Shown here: in pieces, positions 1-9,123 of the stretch
How the letters are laid out: every line of letters begins with the position of its first letter
Numbering within the stretch: position 1 is the stretch's first letter
Assembly: GCF_003002875.1 (NCBI RefSeq)
Contig: NZ_PVTH01000001.1
Coordinates: 248,001-312,000 of the forward strand
DNA: 64,000 bases
Direction: 5' to 3'
Source: Arcticibacter pallidicorallinus
GTDB taxonomy: Bacteria; Bacteroidota; Bacteroidia; Sphingobacteriales; Sphingobacteriaceae
The notes under the pieces: model-generated
Seen by the model: the letters and a program-made list of their open reading frames with translations, nothing else
Told to the model about the DNA's origin: nothing
The model's database searches: none
Made by a program: the position numbers and the translations under genes

Positions 1-505
1 CCCATTCCTTCCATAATGCCACAAGCTGGTTCGCGCCCAGCTTATGGAATCTGACCTTTTCGTCTCCCTTGATACGGGTCAATTGCGGGATGGAAAGCGT
101 TTTAATGTTGTTCCTTTCCCAATCGTCTGTAATCACGATGTTTTCCGGATTTCGGGGCAGGGGTTTTGAAATAAATTGGAAATGACCGAAAACGTTTTGG
201 CGATCCAGATTCGATACGAGCGGCCCGAATGGAGGTGGTGGGGGAAAGGAAGCTCCCAGCTCATCCCTGCGTTCGTCTATAGTGCCCTCAAAGCCCAGTC
301 TCATAGCGACGCCATAGGATTTATTGCCTACTATCCCGTCAGGCTCCAGACGGTGCTTGTTCTGAAATTTGATTGTCGCAGCCTTCGTTCTCGGCCCGAA
401 ATCTCCGTCTATGAGCCCAAAATAATACCCTTTTCCTCTTAAAAAAGCTTGCCAGAGCTCGACAGAAGGACCGCTACTTCCGATCTGAATTACTTTTAAT
501 TCCAT
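1..505 (-). CDS. Peptidoglycan-binding protein, probably with an M15-type peptidase domain (partial, runs off left edge)
   Basis: From the ATG at 503-505 the complement is open for 168 codons and leaves the window, so the C-terminus is missing. Residues 5-75 look like a PG_binding_1 domain: GPSVELWQAFL, then IDGDFGPRTKAA, then DGIVGNKSYG. After a Pro-rich linker comes a stretch ending VRFHKLGANQLVALW, which I associate with the entry to M15-like D-Ala-D-Ala carboxypeptidase domains in similar proteins; the zinc ligands would lie beyond the edge. No signal peptide is visible. It starts 22 bp after the patatin gene stop on the same strand, so the two are probably co-transcribed. The PG-binding call is firm; the peptidase call is inference. 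Confidence 0.75.
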   Translation of the reverse strand, partial: MELKVIQIGSSGPSVELWQAFLRGKGYYFGLIDGDFGPRTKAATIKFQNKHRLEPDGIVGNKSYGVAMRLGFEGTIDERRDELGASFPPPPPFGPLVSNLDRQNVFGHFQFISKPLPRNPENIVITDDWERNNIKTLSIPQLTRIKGDEKVRFHKLGANQLVALWKEW

Positions 506-527
506 GTCTGTATATTATTTTCCGCTA

Positions 528-2327
528 TTACTTAATCAAATCCCTTTCCTTCAGATCTTTTATTACATAGTCGAGTGCTTTGTCTGCAATCTTGTCATCG
601 AGAATTTTAGACACAGCGTTGATGGCGACGTCAATAGGCCACCTGCCGTCGATAAGACTATTGATAATCTTTCGGATCCTGGATTTCAGCAGGTCCCGGT
701 AGTCGGCAAAAAAGTGTTCGTCCAGCTTATCCAGTTTGTACAAAGGCAAGGGATTCGGATCTCTATACCGTATGGTCTTCGTTCCATCGGCGTTCTGAGT
801 CTTTTCCAAACGGATAGGTTCTTTAATAGTTATATCAGGAATAATCGGCACCAATGTCCGGCCTTGCTCATCAGTGTATGAATATTTCGCTATTCTGTCC
901 GGATGGTTTTTATAGCCGCGTATGACCGATTCCACACATTTGTAGTTTTCAGAAGAGTCAGGCTCATTCAAGTCAACGACAAAGTATTTTCTTAAAAAAC
1001 TTTGACAATTGTGGCGCCCGAGAAAAAAGTCGTGGATTCTAAACTCCTTTTTGAAAAAGCCGCCGAAGCCGCCCAAGGACCCGCAGGCTATCGCATGATC
1101 AGGCCTGGCGACCCCATCCTTTGAAGGGGCGATGATATGCAGCCCGTAGTTGTTTATATCATACGCTTCGAAGGCGTCTTTTGCGTCAAATATCAGTTGG
1201 GAGTTCAGCGCAGAAACAAATTTAGGTATATAGTCAAGCAAGTTAGCTGAGCGATCGTCTGGCACCTTCAAATCGTAATCCAGAGAGGGGAAGGGGTCAA
1301 TCAGGATGACGGAGCTATCCGTCAACTTTCTTTTTTGGAGGGTTTTTTCCGCGTCATTGCTGTTGTCGAGATCGACGTCGGTTTGTATGTCTTTATAATG
1401 CTTGATCCGGATATTCAGAAGCAACTCTTTGCAAAGCTCAATGGGCTCATTGTTAGCCGTACCACCATCACCGTTTACCGTCTTGTAGATATGGTCCTCC
1501 TTCGAAATGCCATTTCCAAGATTAATGCTCTCCCGATCGAATTTGCCGTTTTTTTTGAAATAGGGATTGTCCCAAATGTATTTTGCCTCCCGTTCGACGA
1601 TTCTGGCTTTCAATCCGACAGGAAAGGCGCCCGTAGCCTTTGCTGAATCCAATAAGGCTTGTAGATTTTTCCGGTTCTCCGATGAGATCTCCATTCGTCC
1701 GTCGTTCTCATATTTATCCGACCATCGGAAATGCGATATGTCGCGGTGTTCAGAAATAAATTGTTCGGTTGTTGCCGGTGATTTGCTTCTCAATTTGTAC
1801 TTAATACCGGTAATATTGAAGAGCGTCAAAAAGAGTTCTGCCTCTGCGTTTAAAAAGGTCGGAATAGTTGATTTGGGATTGTTGTTTTGAATATAGCGCT
1901 TAAACGTTTCCGCGACTTCGTCAACGAAGCCGGCATTCAAAAGCGAGGGAATGAATCCTTCCTGAATATCCTGTTCTGCGAGAAGCTCATTCAATACGTC
2001 CGTTTGGGTCATCTCAACCCATGTTCTCCAATAAATGTTTTGCTCTTTGTCGACGTGATAATCCTTTCCGTCTGGTCCAAGCGAAGCGTGAGGAACGTCG
2101 TTCCGGAGACCGAAAAAGGCAAGGGCCGCAGTAATACCGCCGCCTGAAGCCCCGCCCAAAAGATCTATCACCACATCATGATCGGGTACGGAGGGGTTCC
2201 CGTTATCTTTCTCCTTCTGCCAGTTTTCGAGAGCCTCGTGTAAATAGTCAATAACTCCTGCTGTGTACGCACCGGCTGATATAGATCCAGCCATACAAAG
2301 AGCCAGATGAAATACGTTTTTCTCCAT
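528..2327 (-). CDS. Patatin-like phospholipase family protein
   Basis: The 599-residue protein is a probable serine lipid acyl hydrolase of the patatin fold. The N-terminus carries a glycine-rich oxyanion segment (AGSISAGAYTAG, about residues 13-24). The nucleophile elbow is GGASGGG, with Ser61 in a GASGG form of GxSxG. SAKATGAFPVG (228-238) matches the conserved block after the nucleophile. The catalytic Asp is probably D287 in DGGT, giving the Ser-Asp dyad. No signal peptide is seen, so it is probably cytosolic. At 599 residues it is about twice a minimal patatin domain; the C-terminal 300 residues are unassigned. It lies upstream of the peptidoglycan-binding gene with 22 bp between them. 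Substrate unknown. Confidence 0.85.
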   Translation of the reverse strand: MEKNVFHLALCMAGSISAGAYTAGVIDYLHEALENWQKEKDNGNPSVPDHDVVIDLLGGASGGGITAALAFFGLRNDVPHASLGPDGKDYHVDKEQNIYWRTWVEMTQTDVLNELLAEQDIQEGFIPSLLNAGFVDEVAETFKRYIQNNNPKSTIPTFLNAEAELFLTLFNITGIKYKLRSKSPATTEQFISEHRDISHFRWSDKYENDGRMEISSENRKNLQALLDSAKATGAFPVGLKARIVEREAKYIWDNPYFKKNGKFDRESINLGNGISKEDHIYKTVNGDGGTANNEPIELCKELLLNIRIKHYKDIQTDVDLDNSNDAEKTLQKRKLTDSSVILIDPFPSLDYDLKVPDDRSANLLDYIPKFVSALNSQLIFDAKDAFEAYDINNYGLHIIAPSKDGVARPDHAIACGSLGGFGGFFKKEFRIHDFFLGRHNCQSFLRKYFVVDLNEPDSSENYKCVESVIRGYKNHPDRIAKYSYTDEQGRTLVPIIPDITIKEPIRLEKTQNADGTKTIRYRDPNPLPLYKLDKLDEHFFADYRDLLKSRIRKIINSLIDGRWPIDVAINAVSKILDDKIADKALDYVIKDLKERDLIK

Positions 2328-2482
2328 AGTCTCAGTAAAAGTCTGTTATGTCCTTATTAAAGACAATAGCTACTCCTAGCCATTTTTAAGCCCGCTCTTT
2401 CAGGCGGAATTGTTACGTAAAGTTTCTTTGGGTTTATTCTATATTTATCGGTTAAGCGGGTTAATCCCGGCGATAAGAAAGA

Positions 2483-3598
2483 ATGAGGTCGAAACTGAAA
2501 AGAGCACTGGGGATTTTCTCTCTGGTAGTATTAATATTATTGGTTGCTGTAGCATGGCATGTGAACGATCAGATAGGAGAGCGATACTCCCATGACGAAA
2601 GCAAGACGAAGTTCGCAGCAATTCCCTATTATAATTCCGCGCTAAATGAGTTTGTGAGTCCGCAGAAGCTGGTCTATGCAAAGGATAGCACCACGGGCGG
2701 AGATCCCGGATTCATGAGATTTTTTAAAAGATCGCCTAACGCACCTCAAACCGCGCTTCCGACAATGCCGCTCAGCAAATCAGACTTTCCGAGAGTTCCT
2801 GAGGACCTGGCCTTTTATTGGTTCGGACATTCCACCGTCCTTATTGAGCTGGACGGCCGGCGACTTCTGATAGATCCCGTCTTTGAAAACGCAGGACCTC
2901 TGCCTTTTATAGCGCAGCGGTTTGCCAATCCTCCCCTGAAAAGGGAAGACCTGCCCGAAATCGATGTCTTAATGATTACCCACGATCATTACGATCACCT
3001 GGAAACCAATACCATCAAATATTTTGCTGATAAGAATGTGAACTTTGTGGTTCCCTTAGGAGTAGGGGCGAGGTTGAAGGGATGGGGAGTGCCGGAAAAT
3101 AAGATAACCGAACTGGCCTGGCATCAAAGCTATCAACACGACAGCATCGATATCACAGCAACACCTGGGGTGCATTATTCCGGCAGAAGCAATAAGGATA
3201 GGAACAAGACGCTTTGGGCGTCCTATGTAATCAAGGGCGGGTACAAGAATATTTTCTGGAGCGGTGACACAGGCTATAGCAACCATTTTAAAGAGATCGG
3301 CGCGCAGTACGGTCCATTTGACGTTGCCTTCGTCGAGATCGACGCCTGGAACAAAGGTTGGCCTAATACGCACCTCTTTCCTGAAGAGGTGATAAATGTT
3401 ATCTCGGATGTAAAGGCTGAATACCTGGTTCCCATTCACCTGGCAACGTTTGATCTGGCATTGCATCCCTGGAAGGAATCCATCCGGATGGTATCTGATC
3501 TGGCCGGGAAAACGAATACAAAGATCCTGACGCCTGTCATGGGACAAAAGACAGTGCCGGGAGTTACCAGCACGGGAAAGTGGTGGGAAATGCGCTGA
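2483..3598 (+). CDS. MBL-fold metallo-hydrolase (NAPE-PLD/UlaG-like)
   Basis: 371 residues with an N-terminal membrane segment (about 8-26), then a metallo-beta-lactamase fold. The strand WFGHSTVLIELDG (113-125) is followed by the metal motif HDHYDH (167-172), a later SGDTGYS block carrying the bridging Asp, and PIHLATF near the C-terminus carrying a further His. This order resembles N-acyl-phosphatidylethanolamine phospholipase D-like and UlaG-like proteins, which hydrolyse phosphodiesters or lactones. The membrane anchor favours a membrane-lipid substrate facing the periplasm, but this is inference. It is transcribed divergently from the patatin gene across 155 bp, where I see no clear promoter consensus. 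The DUF421 gene follows on the same strand. Confidence 0.85.
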   Translation: MRSKLKRALGIFSLVVLILLVAVAWHVNDQIGERYSHDESKTKFAAIPYYNSALNEFVSPQKLVYAKDSTTGGDPGFMRFFKRSPNAPQTALPTMPLSKSDFPRVPEDLAFYWFGHSTVLIELDGRRLLIDPVFENAGPLPFIAQRFANPPLKREDLPEIDVLMITHDHYDHLETNTIKYFADKNVNFVVPLGVGARLKGWGVPENKITELAWHQSYQHDSIDITATPGVHYSGRSNKDRNKTLWASYVIKGGYKNIFWSGDTGYSNHFKEIGAQYGPFDVAFVEIDAWNKGWPNTHLFPEEVINVISDVKAEYLVPIHLATFDLALHPWKESIRMVSDLAGKTNTKILTPVMGQKTVPGVTSTGKWWEMR

Positions 3599-3651
3599 TT
3601 GACAAATGCTAAACTTTTCCATGGAAGCTTTGTAGACTATAGAAAGTGTCT

Positions 3652-4176
3652 ATGGAAAAACTACTGTTCAAAGATTGGGAAAGTTTATGGCATATTTTAT
3701 TCTGTGCCGTCATATCGTATCTAAGCCTTTTCCTCTTCATTCGCATATCAGGAAAAAGAACGCTCGCCAAACTAAACGCTTTTGATTTCGTGGTGACGGT
3801 TACTCTCGGCTCGACCTTGTCTTCCATGATTCTAGCCAAGGTAACAATCGCGGAAGGCGCTGTTGCCTTGATCGTGATCATCGTTTTACAATATCTCCTG
3901 GCATGGCTGGCCAAAGAGTCGCCAATCATGGAAAAAGCGATAAACTCTTCTCCGACGCTTTTATTCTATGACGGAAAATTTCTTGAAGAACCAATGAAGA
4001 AAGAGGTTATCACCCGCGAAGAAATTTATGCAGAGATCAGAAAGTTCCGCATAGAGCGCATGGAGGATGTTAAGGCTGTCGTGATGGAACTGAATGGTGA
4101 AATTACGGTAGTGAAAAGAACTCCCCCTGGAAGCGATCACACCTCATTGGAAGACCTTGATGTAGAAGAGAAATAA
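3652..4176 (+). CDS. DUF421 (YetF-type) membrane protein
   Basis: About 174 residues. Three hydrophobic segments (roughly 14-32, 42-62 and 68-86) precede a soluble C-terminal domain containing SSPTLLFYDGKF and ITREEIYAEIRK, the layout of DUF421/YetF proteins. Function is unproven; relatives are linked to the envelope and stress. The ATG at 3652 was chosen because it has a purine-rich AGAAAG just upstream; a GTG at 3646 in the same frame is an alternative two codons earlier. It starts about 50 bp after the MBL-fold gene and may be co-transcribed with it. Length is typical for the short form of the family. Confidence 0.8.
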   Translation: MEKLLFKDWESLWHILFCAVISYLSLFLFIRISGKRTLAKLNAFDFVVTVTLGSTLSSMILAKVTIAEGAVALIVIIVLQYLLAWLAKESPIMEKAINSSPTLLFYDGKFLEEPMKKEVITREEIYAEIRKFRIERMEDVKAVVMELNGEITVVKRTPPGSDHTSLEDLDVEEK

Positions 4177-4201
4177 TCGTCAACTGAATTTTCGTCAGGG
4201 G

Positions 4202-4237
4202 CAAAAAAAAACCAGATGCCGGCAGCGCATCTGGTTT
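4202..4237 (-). terminator. Rho-independent terminator of the DUF4374 gene
   Basis: An 11-bp perfect inverted repeat (AAACCAGATGC at 4209-4219, GCATCTGGTTT at 4227-4237) with a 7-nt loop. On the minus strand the hairpin is followed by a run of T (the A-run at 4203-4210), the orientation needed to end the gene at 4262. On the plus strand no T-run follows, though the hairpin may also slow transcripts from the DUF421 gene. Confidence 0.85.
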
Positions 4238-4261
4238 CAGAACTAAAAACTAACGATTGTA

Positions 4262-5638
4262 TTAGTAGACCCCAATATAACGGTTGCCGGGCTTGTTCGC
4301 CAGCTTAGCGCCAACACTCATTTCTCCGGTTTTTCTGTTAAAGATGTAGACGTTTCCATCCTGGCCAACTGGCGTTACCGCAACAAAGACATCGTCTCCA
4401 TGCGTTGCAATAGACTGAATCTGACCGAAGTCAAGCGTTGCTTCAGACGGTATCGAATATTTGGTGGCGGTTTTGGCATTTAAGTCAACCCGCGCGATAT
4501 AGCCACCTGCACGTTCGGTTCCTTTTCCGGTGTATTTGCTGTAAACAACAAAGCCTATTCCGTCGCCCGCATATTTCCAGGTCTCGATGTAAGTATCTTT
4601 TTCCCCCAGGGCCTGATCCAGACTGAACACGTAGCCATTATCATAATCATTCGTGGCCGAACTCAAACGCAGGATCTTAGACCCCTCGTTACCGGGTCCT
4701 TCACCCGAAGTCGCCTGATAGACATGACCGTCAGAACCAATATACTGCATGGTGCTTCTGTATCCGTTGGTATTACCCCTGGTTTGTGTAGAAGTCAGCA
4801 GCTTCGGATTTTCAAGAGAAGGATAGTCGAGCACCAGGGTTCTTGCCCAGCTTTTCGGACTCTTATTATCCGCCGCAAATACAGGAATTCCGTCTTCACC
4901 GATCTCAAAAGAAGTCGTATTCGTTTTCGACACCTGGACCCCAATGAACACCTTATTGCCAGCTTTATTCACAACAGGAACATCGATACGGCTCACATGG
5001 TATCCGGCTGCTATTTCTTCAGCCGACAGGGGTAGCCTGAAGTCAGTAATTTTAGTGATCCTCGGATTGTTCAGGTCAAGTGTGATCACATCCACATCCG
5101 CTATTCTTTCCTTGAAAGTAAAATTCGGACTTACCCCTTCGTACACCACGTTGGCTTCTGCTTTCACTGCTACGCCAACACCTTCCGTGGCTTTCAGCCA
5201 ACGCGGAGAGGCGCTCACATAGGGCTCTGTATCCACTTCCGCGCCATCGGCTCTGAAGTCCTTTCCGCCATGTACACTATATTTATTGAAAATTCCCCCG
5301 TCTTCTCCAACATACTGAATGTTGTACAGGAATTTGCCGTCTGCTGAAGCTTGCAGACGCGCAGTACGCTGTGATTTAACATGCATACCCTGGTCAAAAA
5401 CGTTTATTGTTACCCCCGGATTTTTAACGTCTTCCACCGATAAGCTATACACCATCGTTCCGGCATTACCGTCAGCAACCGTTGTATTGGAAGGGTCGTC
5501 CATAGCACCCGACACGGTGATCCAGCGATCAGCTTCACTTATGTTTTCTCCGTTACTGTCGTCTTTCTGGCAACTTGATAATGTAAAGGCAGTTACTGCT
5601 GCACCTAACACTATGGTCTTCAATAGATCTGTTTTCAT
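4262..5638 (-). CDS. DUF4374 domain-containing lipoprotein
   Basis: 458 residues with a lipoprotein signal (FTLSSCQK, Cys at about 23), so it should be anchored to a membrane, probably the outer one. The body is rich in short beta motifs such as SADGKFLYNIQYVG and GDDVFVAVTPVG, consistent with a beta-propeller-like fold as expected for DUF4374. In Bacteroidota these genes sit next to TonB siderophore receptors, as here (23 bp downstream of the receptor stop). Probable role: surface or periplasmic accessory to iron-siderophore uptake, inferred from context. A strong terminator follows at 4202-4237, closing the two-gene operon. Confidence 0.85.
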   Translation of the reverse strand: MKTDLLKTIVLGAAVTAFTLSSCQKDDSNGENISEADRWITVSGAMDDPSNTTVADGNAGTMVYSLSVEDVKNPGVTINVFDQGMHVKSQRTARLQASADGKFLYNIQYVGEDGGIFNKYSVHGGKDFRADGAEVDTEPYVSASPRWLKATEGVGVAVKAEANVVYEGVSPNFTFKERIADVDVITLDLNNPRITKITDFRLPLSAEEIAAGYHVSRIDVPVVNKAGNKVFIGVQVSKTNTTSFEIGEDGIPVFAADNKSPKSWARTLVLDYPSLENPKLLTSTQTRGNTNGYRSTMQYIGSDGHVYQATSGEGPGNEGSKILRLSSATNDYDNGYVFSLDQALGEKDTYIETWKYAGDGIGFVVYSKYTGKGTERAGGYIARVDLNAKTATKYSIPSEATLDFGQIQSIATHGDDVFVAVTPVGQDGNVYIFNRKTGEMSVGAKLANKPGNRYIGVY

Positions 5639-5661
5639 GAGTTATTGTTTGATATATGGTA

Positions 5662-8088
5662 TTAAAAACTGTTGATGGTGTAATTTAACTTGACATAGAA
5701 TGCCCGTCCGGGCTTCTGCACCCCGAAATTGTCATAGATCTCGGAGTTGAATATATTCTTTGCATCCAGGCTAAGCACAATTTTTCTGTCCGGGAACCTG
5801 TAATTCATGCCCAGGTCATGAGAAAACTGGGTAGGCGTAGTGAACCATTCCGACTCAGGCCAAACCGTTCTGAAAGGTGCAACATAACCGAAGTTGTAAA
5901 ACAGATGAACGATAGACTTTTTCTGAATCAGGTTGTCTAACCGGTACTGCGCATTCCCGTTCATGGTGAAGAATGGTTCGTTGGGAAGCTGCTTATTCTC
6001 ATACTGCGACAGACGCTGTCCGGTTGCCGAAGCATCTCCCTGTTTAAATACAGAGTTAAACTTCGAGAGCGAGAACATGGTATGCAGGCGGTTATTGTAC
6101 GAATAGCTCAGTTCTCCTTCAAACCCGATCGATTTGGCGCGGCCCAGGTTCATATAGGGCGAAGTTTCCACCTCCTGGTCCGATAAGGTCGTGTTCACCT
6201 GACGTACGATCCTGTCCTTTACATTCCTGGAGAAGAAGTTCCCCGAAACGGAGACCCGGTGCTTCGTTAATTCAAAAGTACCCAGTCTGAATCCCAGGTT
6301 GTAATTCTTGCTTACTTCCGGACGAATGGAGAAGTTAGACAGGATATTTTCATTGGGATCTCCCATGATCTCCGTATCGCCGGGCATCCTCACCGCCTGC
6401 TCGGCAGAACCGATCAGAACAACCCGTGGAACTGCTGTGAAAGATGCCGCCAGTCCGTAACCCGTAGCGTCGACCTCCGCATCGGCGCGCTCCATGCTCA
6501 GCACATTATTTCCACCGACCACGGTTATGATGGGTGTGATGCGGCTTAAGTTCTGCTGGTAGTACTTTACAAAAGCGTTCGTCTTCAGTCTGTTCTCAAA
6601 TACCTGCGTTTCATAGTTGAAAGCCGTAACGTTCTTGGCCAGGTCACTGATGGTTTTTAAGGAGCCGTTCTCTATAGGTCTCAGAAGATCCGCATCATCA
6701 CGGTCAACGGTATAATACACATGGTTTACCGAAAGCTTGTGTCCGGAGAAGATCTCATAACTCAGGTTAGAACGCAGCGTGGTAATCTTCCGGGTGATGT
6801 CGGTCATCACGTCAAGACCCTGCTGGCCGCGTCCCTCGCGGTACATCGGCCTGTTATAAAAATCCAGGCGGTAGTTTCCGTCCCAGTTATACACATACCC
6901 TACGGTATCCTGCAAATAGGTGCTGCGGTTACTGTAAACCCCGTTGAAACTCAGGTCCAGCCCCTTCACAAGAAGATTGCGTTTATTATAGATCAGGTTG
7001 AAGACATGTGCCTGCGACTCGCTGGTTCTTCCCACGTAAGGCTTTGACATGACCTGGCCGTGCGGTATTTCATTATCCGTTGCTGAGCCGTTATATCCCA
7101 GCAGGAGCGCGTCTGCCCATTTAACGTTCGTAAACCCGGCCTCGAAGCGACCGCCTGCAGACTGGTAAGAATCGTTAAAGCGCTTCGCCCTGTAAAATCG
7201 CTCCACCTGTCCGTCGGGAGCAATAAACTTGGAGAACTTTCCCCAGGTTTCATAACTGTTATCCGTATAGGTGTAGAAGCCCGAAGCCTTGGCCGTGAAA
7301 CCATTCTTTGGATTTCGATACATGCCGCTGCCGTCGGCCTGATAGGTGTTGAAAGAGCCGTAAGACATGGAGGCTGTGACCGTATTCTGAGCGACGTCCT
7401 TTTTTAGTATGACGTTGATCGCTCCGCCCATATAATCACCCGAAAGATGCGAAGGCAGAACACCCTTATAAACTTCGATCCGCTCGATCATAGAAGGAGG
7501 GATGTTGTTCAGATTAAAGGAAGATCCATAGGTAGATATCTCAATGCCGTCGATGAAGATTCCCACTGATCTGCCCGACATACCGTTCAGATTGTATTCC
7601 ACAGCTGAACCCAGACCACCATTCTGGCGGATCCTGACCCCAACCGTGCGATCCAGCAGTTCATTCGTTTGTACGTTCCGCAGCGATGCTTCCTTGGTCT
7701 CCACCACATTCACCGCGAAGCCCGAGGTTTCGATAAGTCTCTTCTCCGATTTTACTTCCACCGATACCTGATTCAGCATCTTTTCCCCCGAAGCCTTTAC
7801 TTTTACATTCGCTACCGTCTGCGCATCCTTGATCTGTATGCTGAGGCTTTTCTTTTCGATCAAAATGGAGCTGACGATGAGCGTGAAGTTTCCCGGCCTG
7901 ACAGCCTTTATTTCATACCTCCCTTTCGGATCGGTCATGGTCGACTGGCCCAATTCTTTCAGCGTCACGGTCGCACCGTCAACAGCCTTGCCCTGCTCAT
8001 CGCTCACAACACCCGACAGAGATCCTGTCTGAGCATTTGTCGCCTGATGCAAGAGTATGAATAGAACGATCAGTAGAATTTTGTGCAT
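5662..8088 (-). CDS. TonB-dependent siderophore-type outer membrane receptor
   Basis: About 808 residues from the ATG at 8086-8088, which begins a clear signal peptide (MHKILLIVLFILLHQ ending TNAQ). An upstream extension of 29 codons is possible but would bury the signal. Order: carboxypeptidase-regulatory-like domain (SGVVSDEQGKAVDGATV), plug domain (ETKEASLRNVQTNELLDRT, FIDGIEI, IERIEVYKG, GGAINVI), then a 22-strand type barrel ending in an aromatic-rich strand (AFYVKLNYTINSF). The FecA-like length, the DUF4374 neighbour and the divergent PchR-like regulator point to ferric siderophore import. The ligand cannot be read from sequence. Confidence 0.9.
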   Translation of the reverse strand: MHKILLIVLFILLHQATNAQTGSLSGVVSDEQGKAVDGATVTLKELGQSTMTDPKGRYEIKAVRPGNFTLIVSSILIEKKSLSIQIKDAQTVANVKVKASGEKMLNQVSVEVKSEKRLIETSGFAVNVVETKEASLRNVQTNELLDRTVGVRIRQNGGLGSAVEYNLNGMSGRSVGIFIDGIEISTYGSSFNLNNIPPSMIERIEVYKGVLPSHLSGDYMGGAINVILKKDVAQNTVTASMSYGSFNTYQADGSGMYRNPKNGFTAKASGFYTYTDNSYETWGKFSKFIAPDGQVERFYRAKRFNDSYQSAGGRFEAGFTNVKWADALLLGYNGSATDNEIPHGQVMSKPYVGRTSESQAHVFNLIYNKRNLLVKGLDLSFNGVYSNRSTYLQDTVGYVYNWDGNYRLDFYNRPMYREGRGQQGLDVMTDITRKITTLRSNLSYEIFSGHKLSVNHVYYTVDRDDADLLRPIENGSLKTISDLAKNVTAFNYETQVFENRLKTNAFVKYYQQNLSRITPIITVVGGNNVLSMERADAEVDATGYGLAASFTAVPRVVLIGSAEQAVRMPGDTEIMGDPNENILSNFSIRPEVSKNYNLGFRLGTFELTKHRVSVSGNFFSRNVKDRIVRQVNTTLSDQEVETSPYMNLGRAKSIGFEGELSYSYNNRLHTMFSLSKFNSVFKQGDASATGQRLSQYENKQLPNEPFFTMNGNAQYRLDNLIQKKSIVHLFYNFGYVAPFRTVWPESEWFTTPTQFSHDLGMNYRFPDRKIVLSLDAKNIFNSEIYDNFGVQKPGRAFYVKLNYTINSF

Positions 8089-8148
8089 ATAATAAGTATA
8101 TCTATATTCGTGTTCTTTAGAAATGATCTTAATAAGAATAATTTCACG

Positions 8149-8175
8149 CAAATATAGAAGACACGAATGACGCAA
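8149..8175 (-). promoter_or_regulatory. Candidate promoter of the TonB receptor operon
   Basis: On the minus strand TATATTTG (8149-8156) matches the Bacteroidota -7 box TAnnTTTG. A TTG at 8173-8175 is a possible -33 element, with 16 nt between them, shorter than the usual spacing. It lies in the 78-bp divergent gap with the AraC regulator gene, about 60 bp from the receptor start. Confidence 0.4.
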
Positions 8176-9066
8176 TCGGGAGAAGAATTAACGCTAAAGG
8201 GAGAAATTAGATCCGTAGAAATCACGTACTCCCGAACTGGTGTTGATCAGGCTGAACCGGAGATGCCGCTTCCTCCATCAGAAAAACCAGGGGGATGGAT
8301 CTACCAGATGATCTTCGTACTGAAAGGAGAAGCCCTGTTTTTTAAGAGAGGTGCAACAAGCGAATCTGCCCGTATTGGCTCTCAGCTGCATAACCTATGC
8401 TGCATAAAACCCGGGTCCCTGACCATGGCTTTGAGCAGTCCGGGGGATGAAATCATCTGCATCAATCTGAGCGCTGCCTTCCTGGACCGGTATCTGTACA
8501 ACGATCCTGCCTGGCAGAAGATCAGGACAGCATCAAAACGTCCGGCTTTGGTTACGCTTGCAAAATCCAATATGCATATTACCCCCGAGATCAGCGCCGT
8601 CCTGCATCGGCTTGACCAGAGCTCCGGCGATCCGGTTTGCGACCGGCTCCTGCTAGAGTCGAAAGTGATGGAACTTCTCGCTTTACAGATCTCGCAACGC
8701 GGACAGCTGCAGAACGCATCCCGGTCGCTTAACCTGAAAAAAGAAGAGATGGACAAAATGGTGGCAGCCCGGGATATCCTGATAAATGCTGACGGAGAAC
8801 AGCTGTCATTAAGGTCATTGGCGCATCTGGTGGGTACCAACGAATTCAATCTGAAGCGCGATTTCAAGATCGCTTTTGGCAGCACCGTCTACAACTATCT
8901 GACCCGGCATAAAATGGAACAAGCGAAGAGGATGCTCGAAGAGGAAGACATCAGCGTTGCCGAAGTTGCCTCCAAACTGAATTACAAATATGCCACCCAT
9001 TTCAGTGTAGCCTTTAAAAAGTATTTCGGCTACCTGCCCAGCCGTCTGAAATCGGCAAAGCCCTAG
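8167..9066 (+). CDS. AraC-family regulator, PchR-like
   Basis: 299 residues. The C-terminal 100 residues form the two helix-turn-helix AraC domain: LSLRSLAHLVGTNEFNLKRDF, then ISVAEVASKLNYK and FSVAFKKYFGYLPS. The N-terminal part (IYQMIFVLKGEA, KPGSLTMALSSPG) looks like the ligand-sensing region of PchR-type regulators that respond to ferric siderophores. It is divergent from the TonB receptor with a 78-bp gap, the usual arrangement for a local activator. Inference: it controls receptor and DUF4374 expression in response to the imported siderophore. Confidence 0.85.
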   Translation: MTQSGEELTLKGEIRSVEITYSRTGVDQAEPEMPLPPSEKPGGWIYQMIFVLKGEALFFKRGATSESARIGSQLHNLCCIKPGSLTMALSSPGDEIICINLSAAFLDRYLYNDPAWQKIRTASKRPALVTLAKSNMHITPEISAVLHRLDQSSGDPVCDRLLLESKVMELLALQISQRGQLQNASRSLNLKKEEMDKMVAARDILINADGEQLSLRSLAHLVGTNEFNLKRDFKIAFGSTVYNYLTRHKMEQAKRMLEEEDISVAEVASKLNYKYATHFSVAFKKYFGYLPSRLKSAKP

Positions 9067-9123
9067 CCCGCCTGATGTAGCATATTGCAGCCTGCGTACG
9101 TATTTGCATGATAACTAGAAATT

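Noticed and set aside
8088-8175. Longer start for the TonB receptor at 8175
   Set aside because: It would add 29 residues before a complete signal peptide and run through the candidate promoter and the divergent AraC start.
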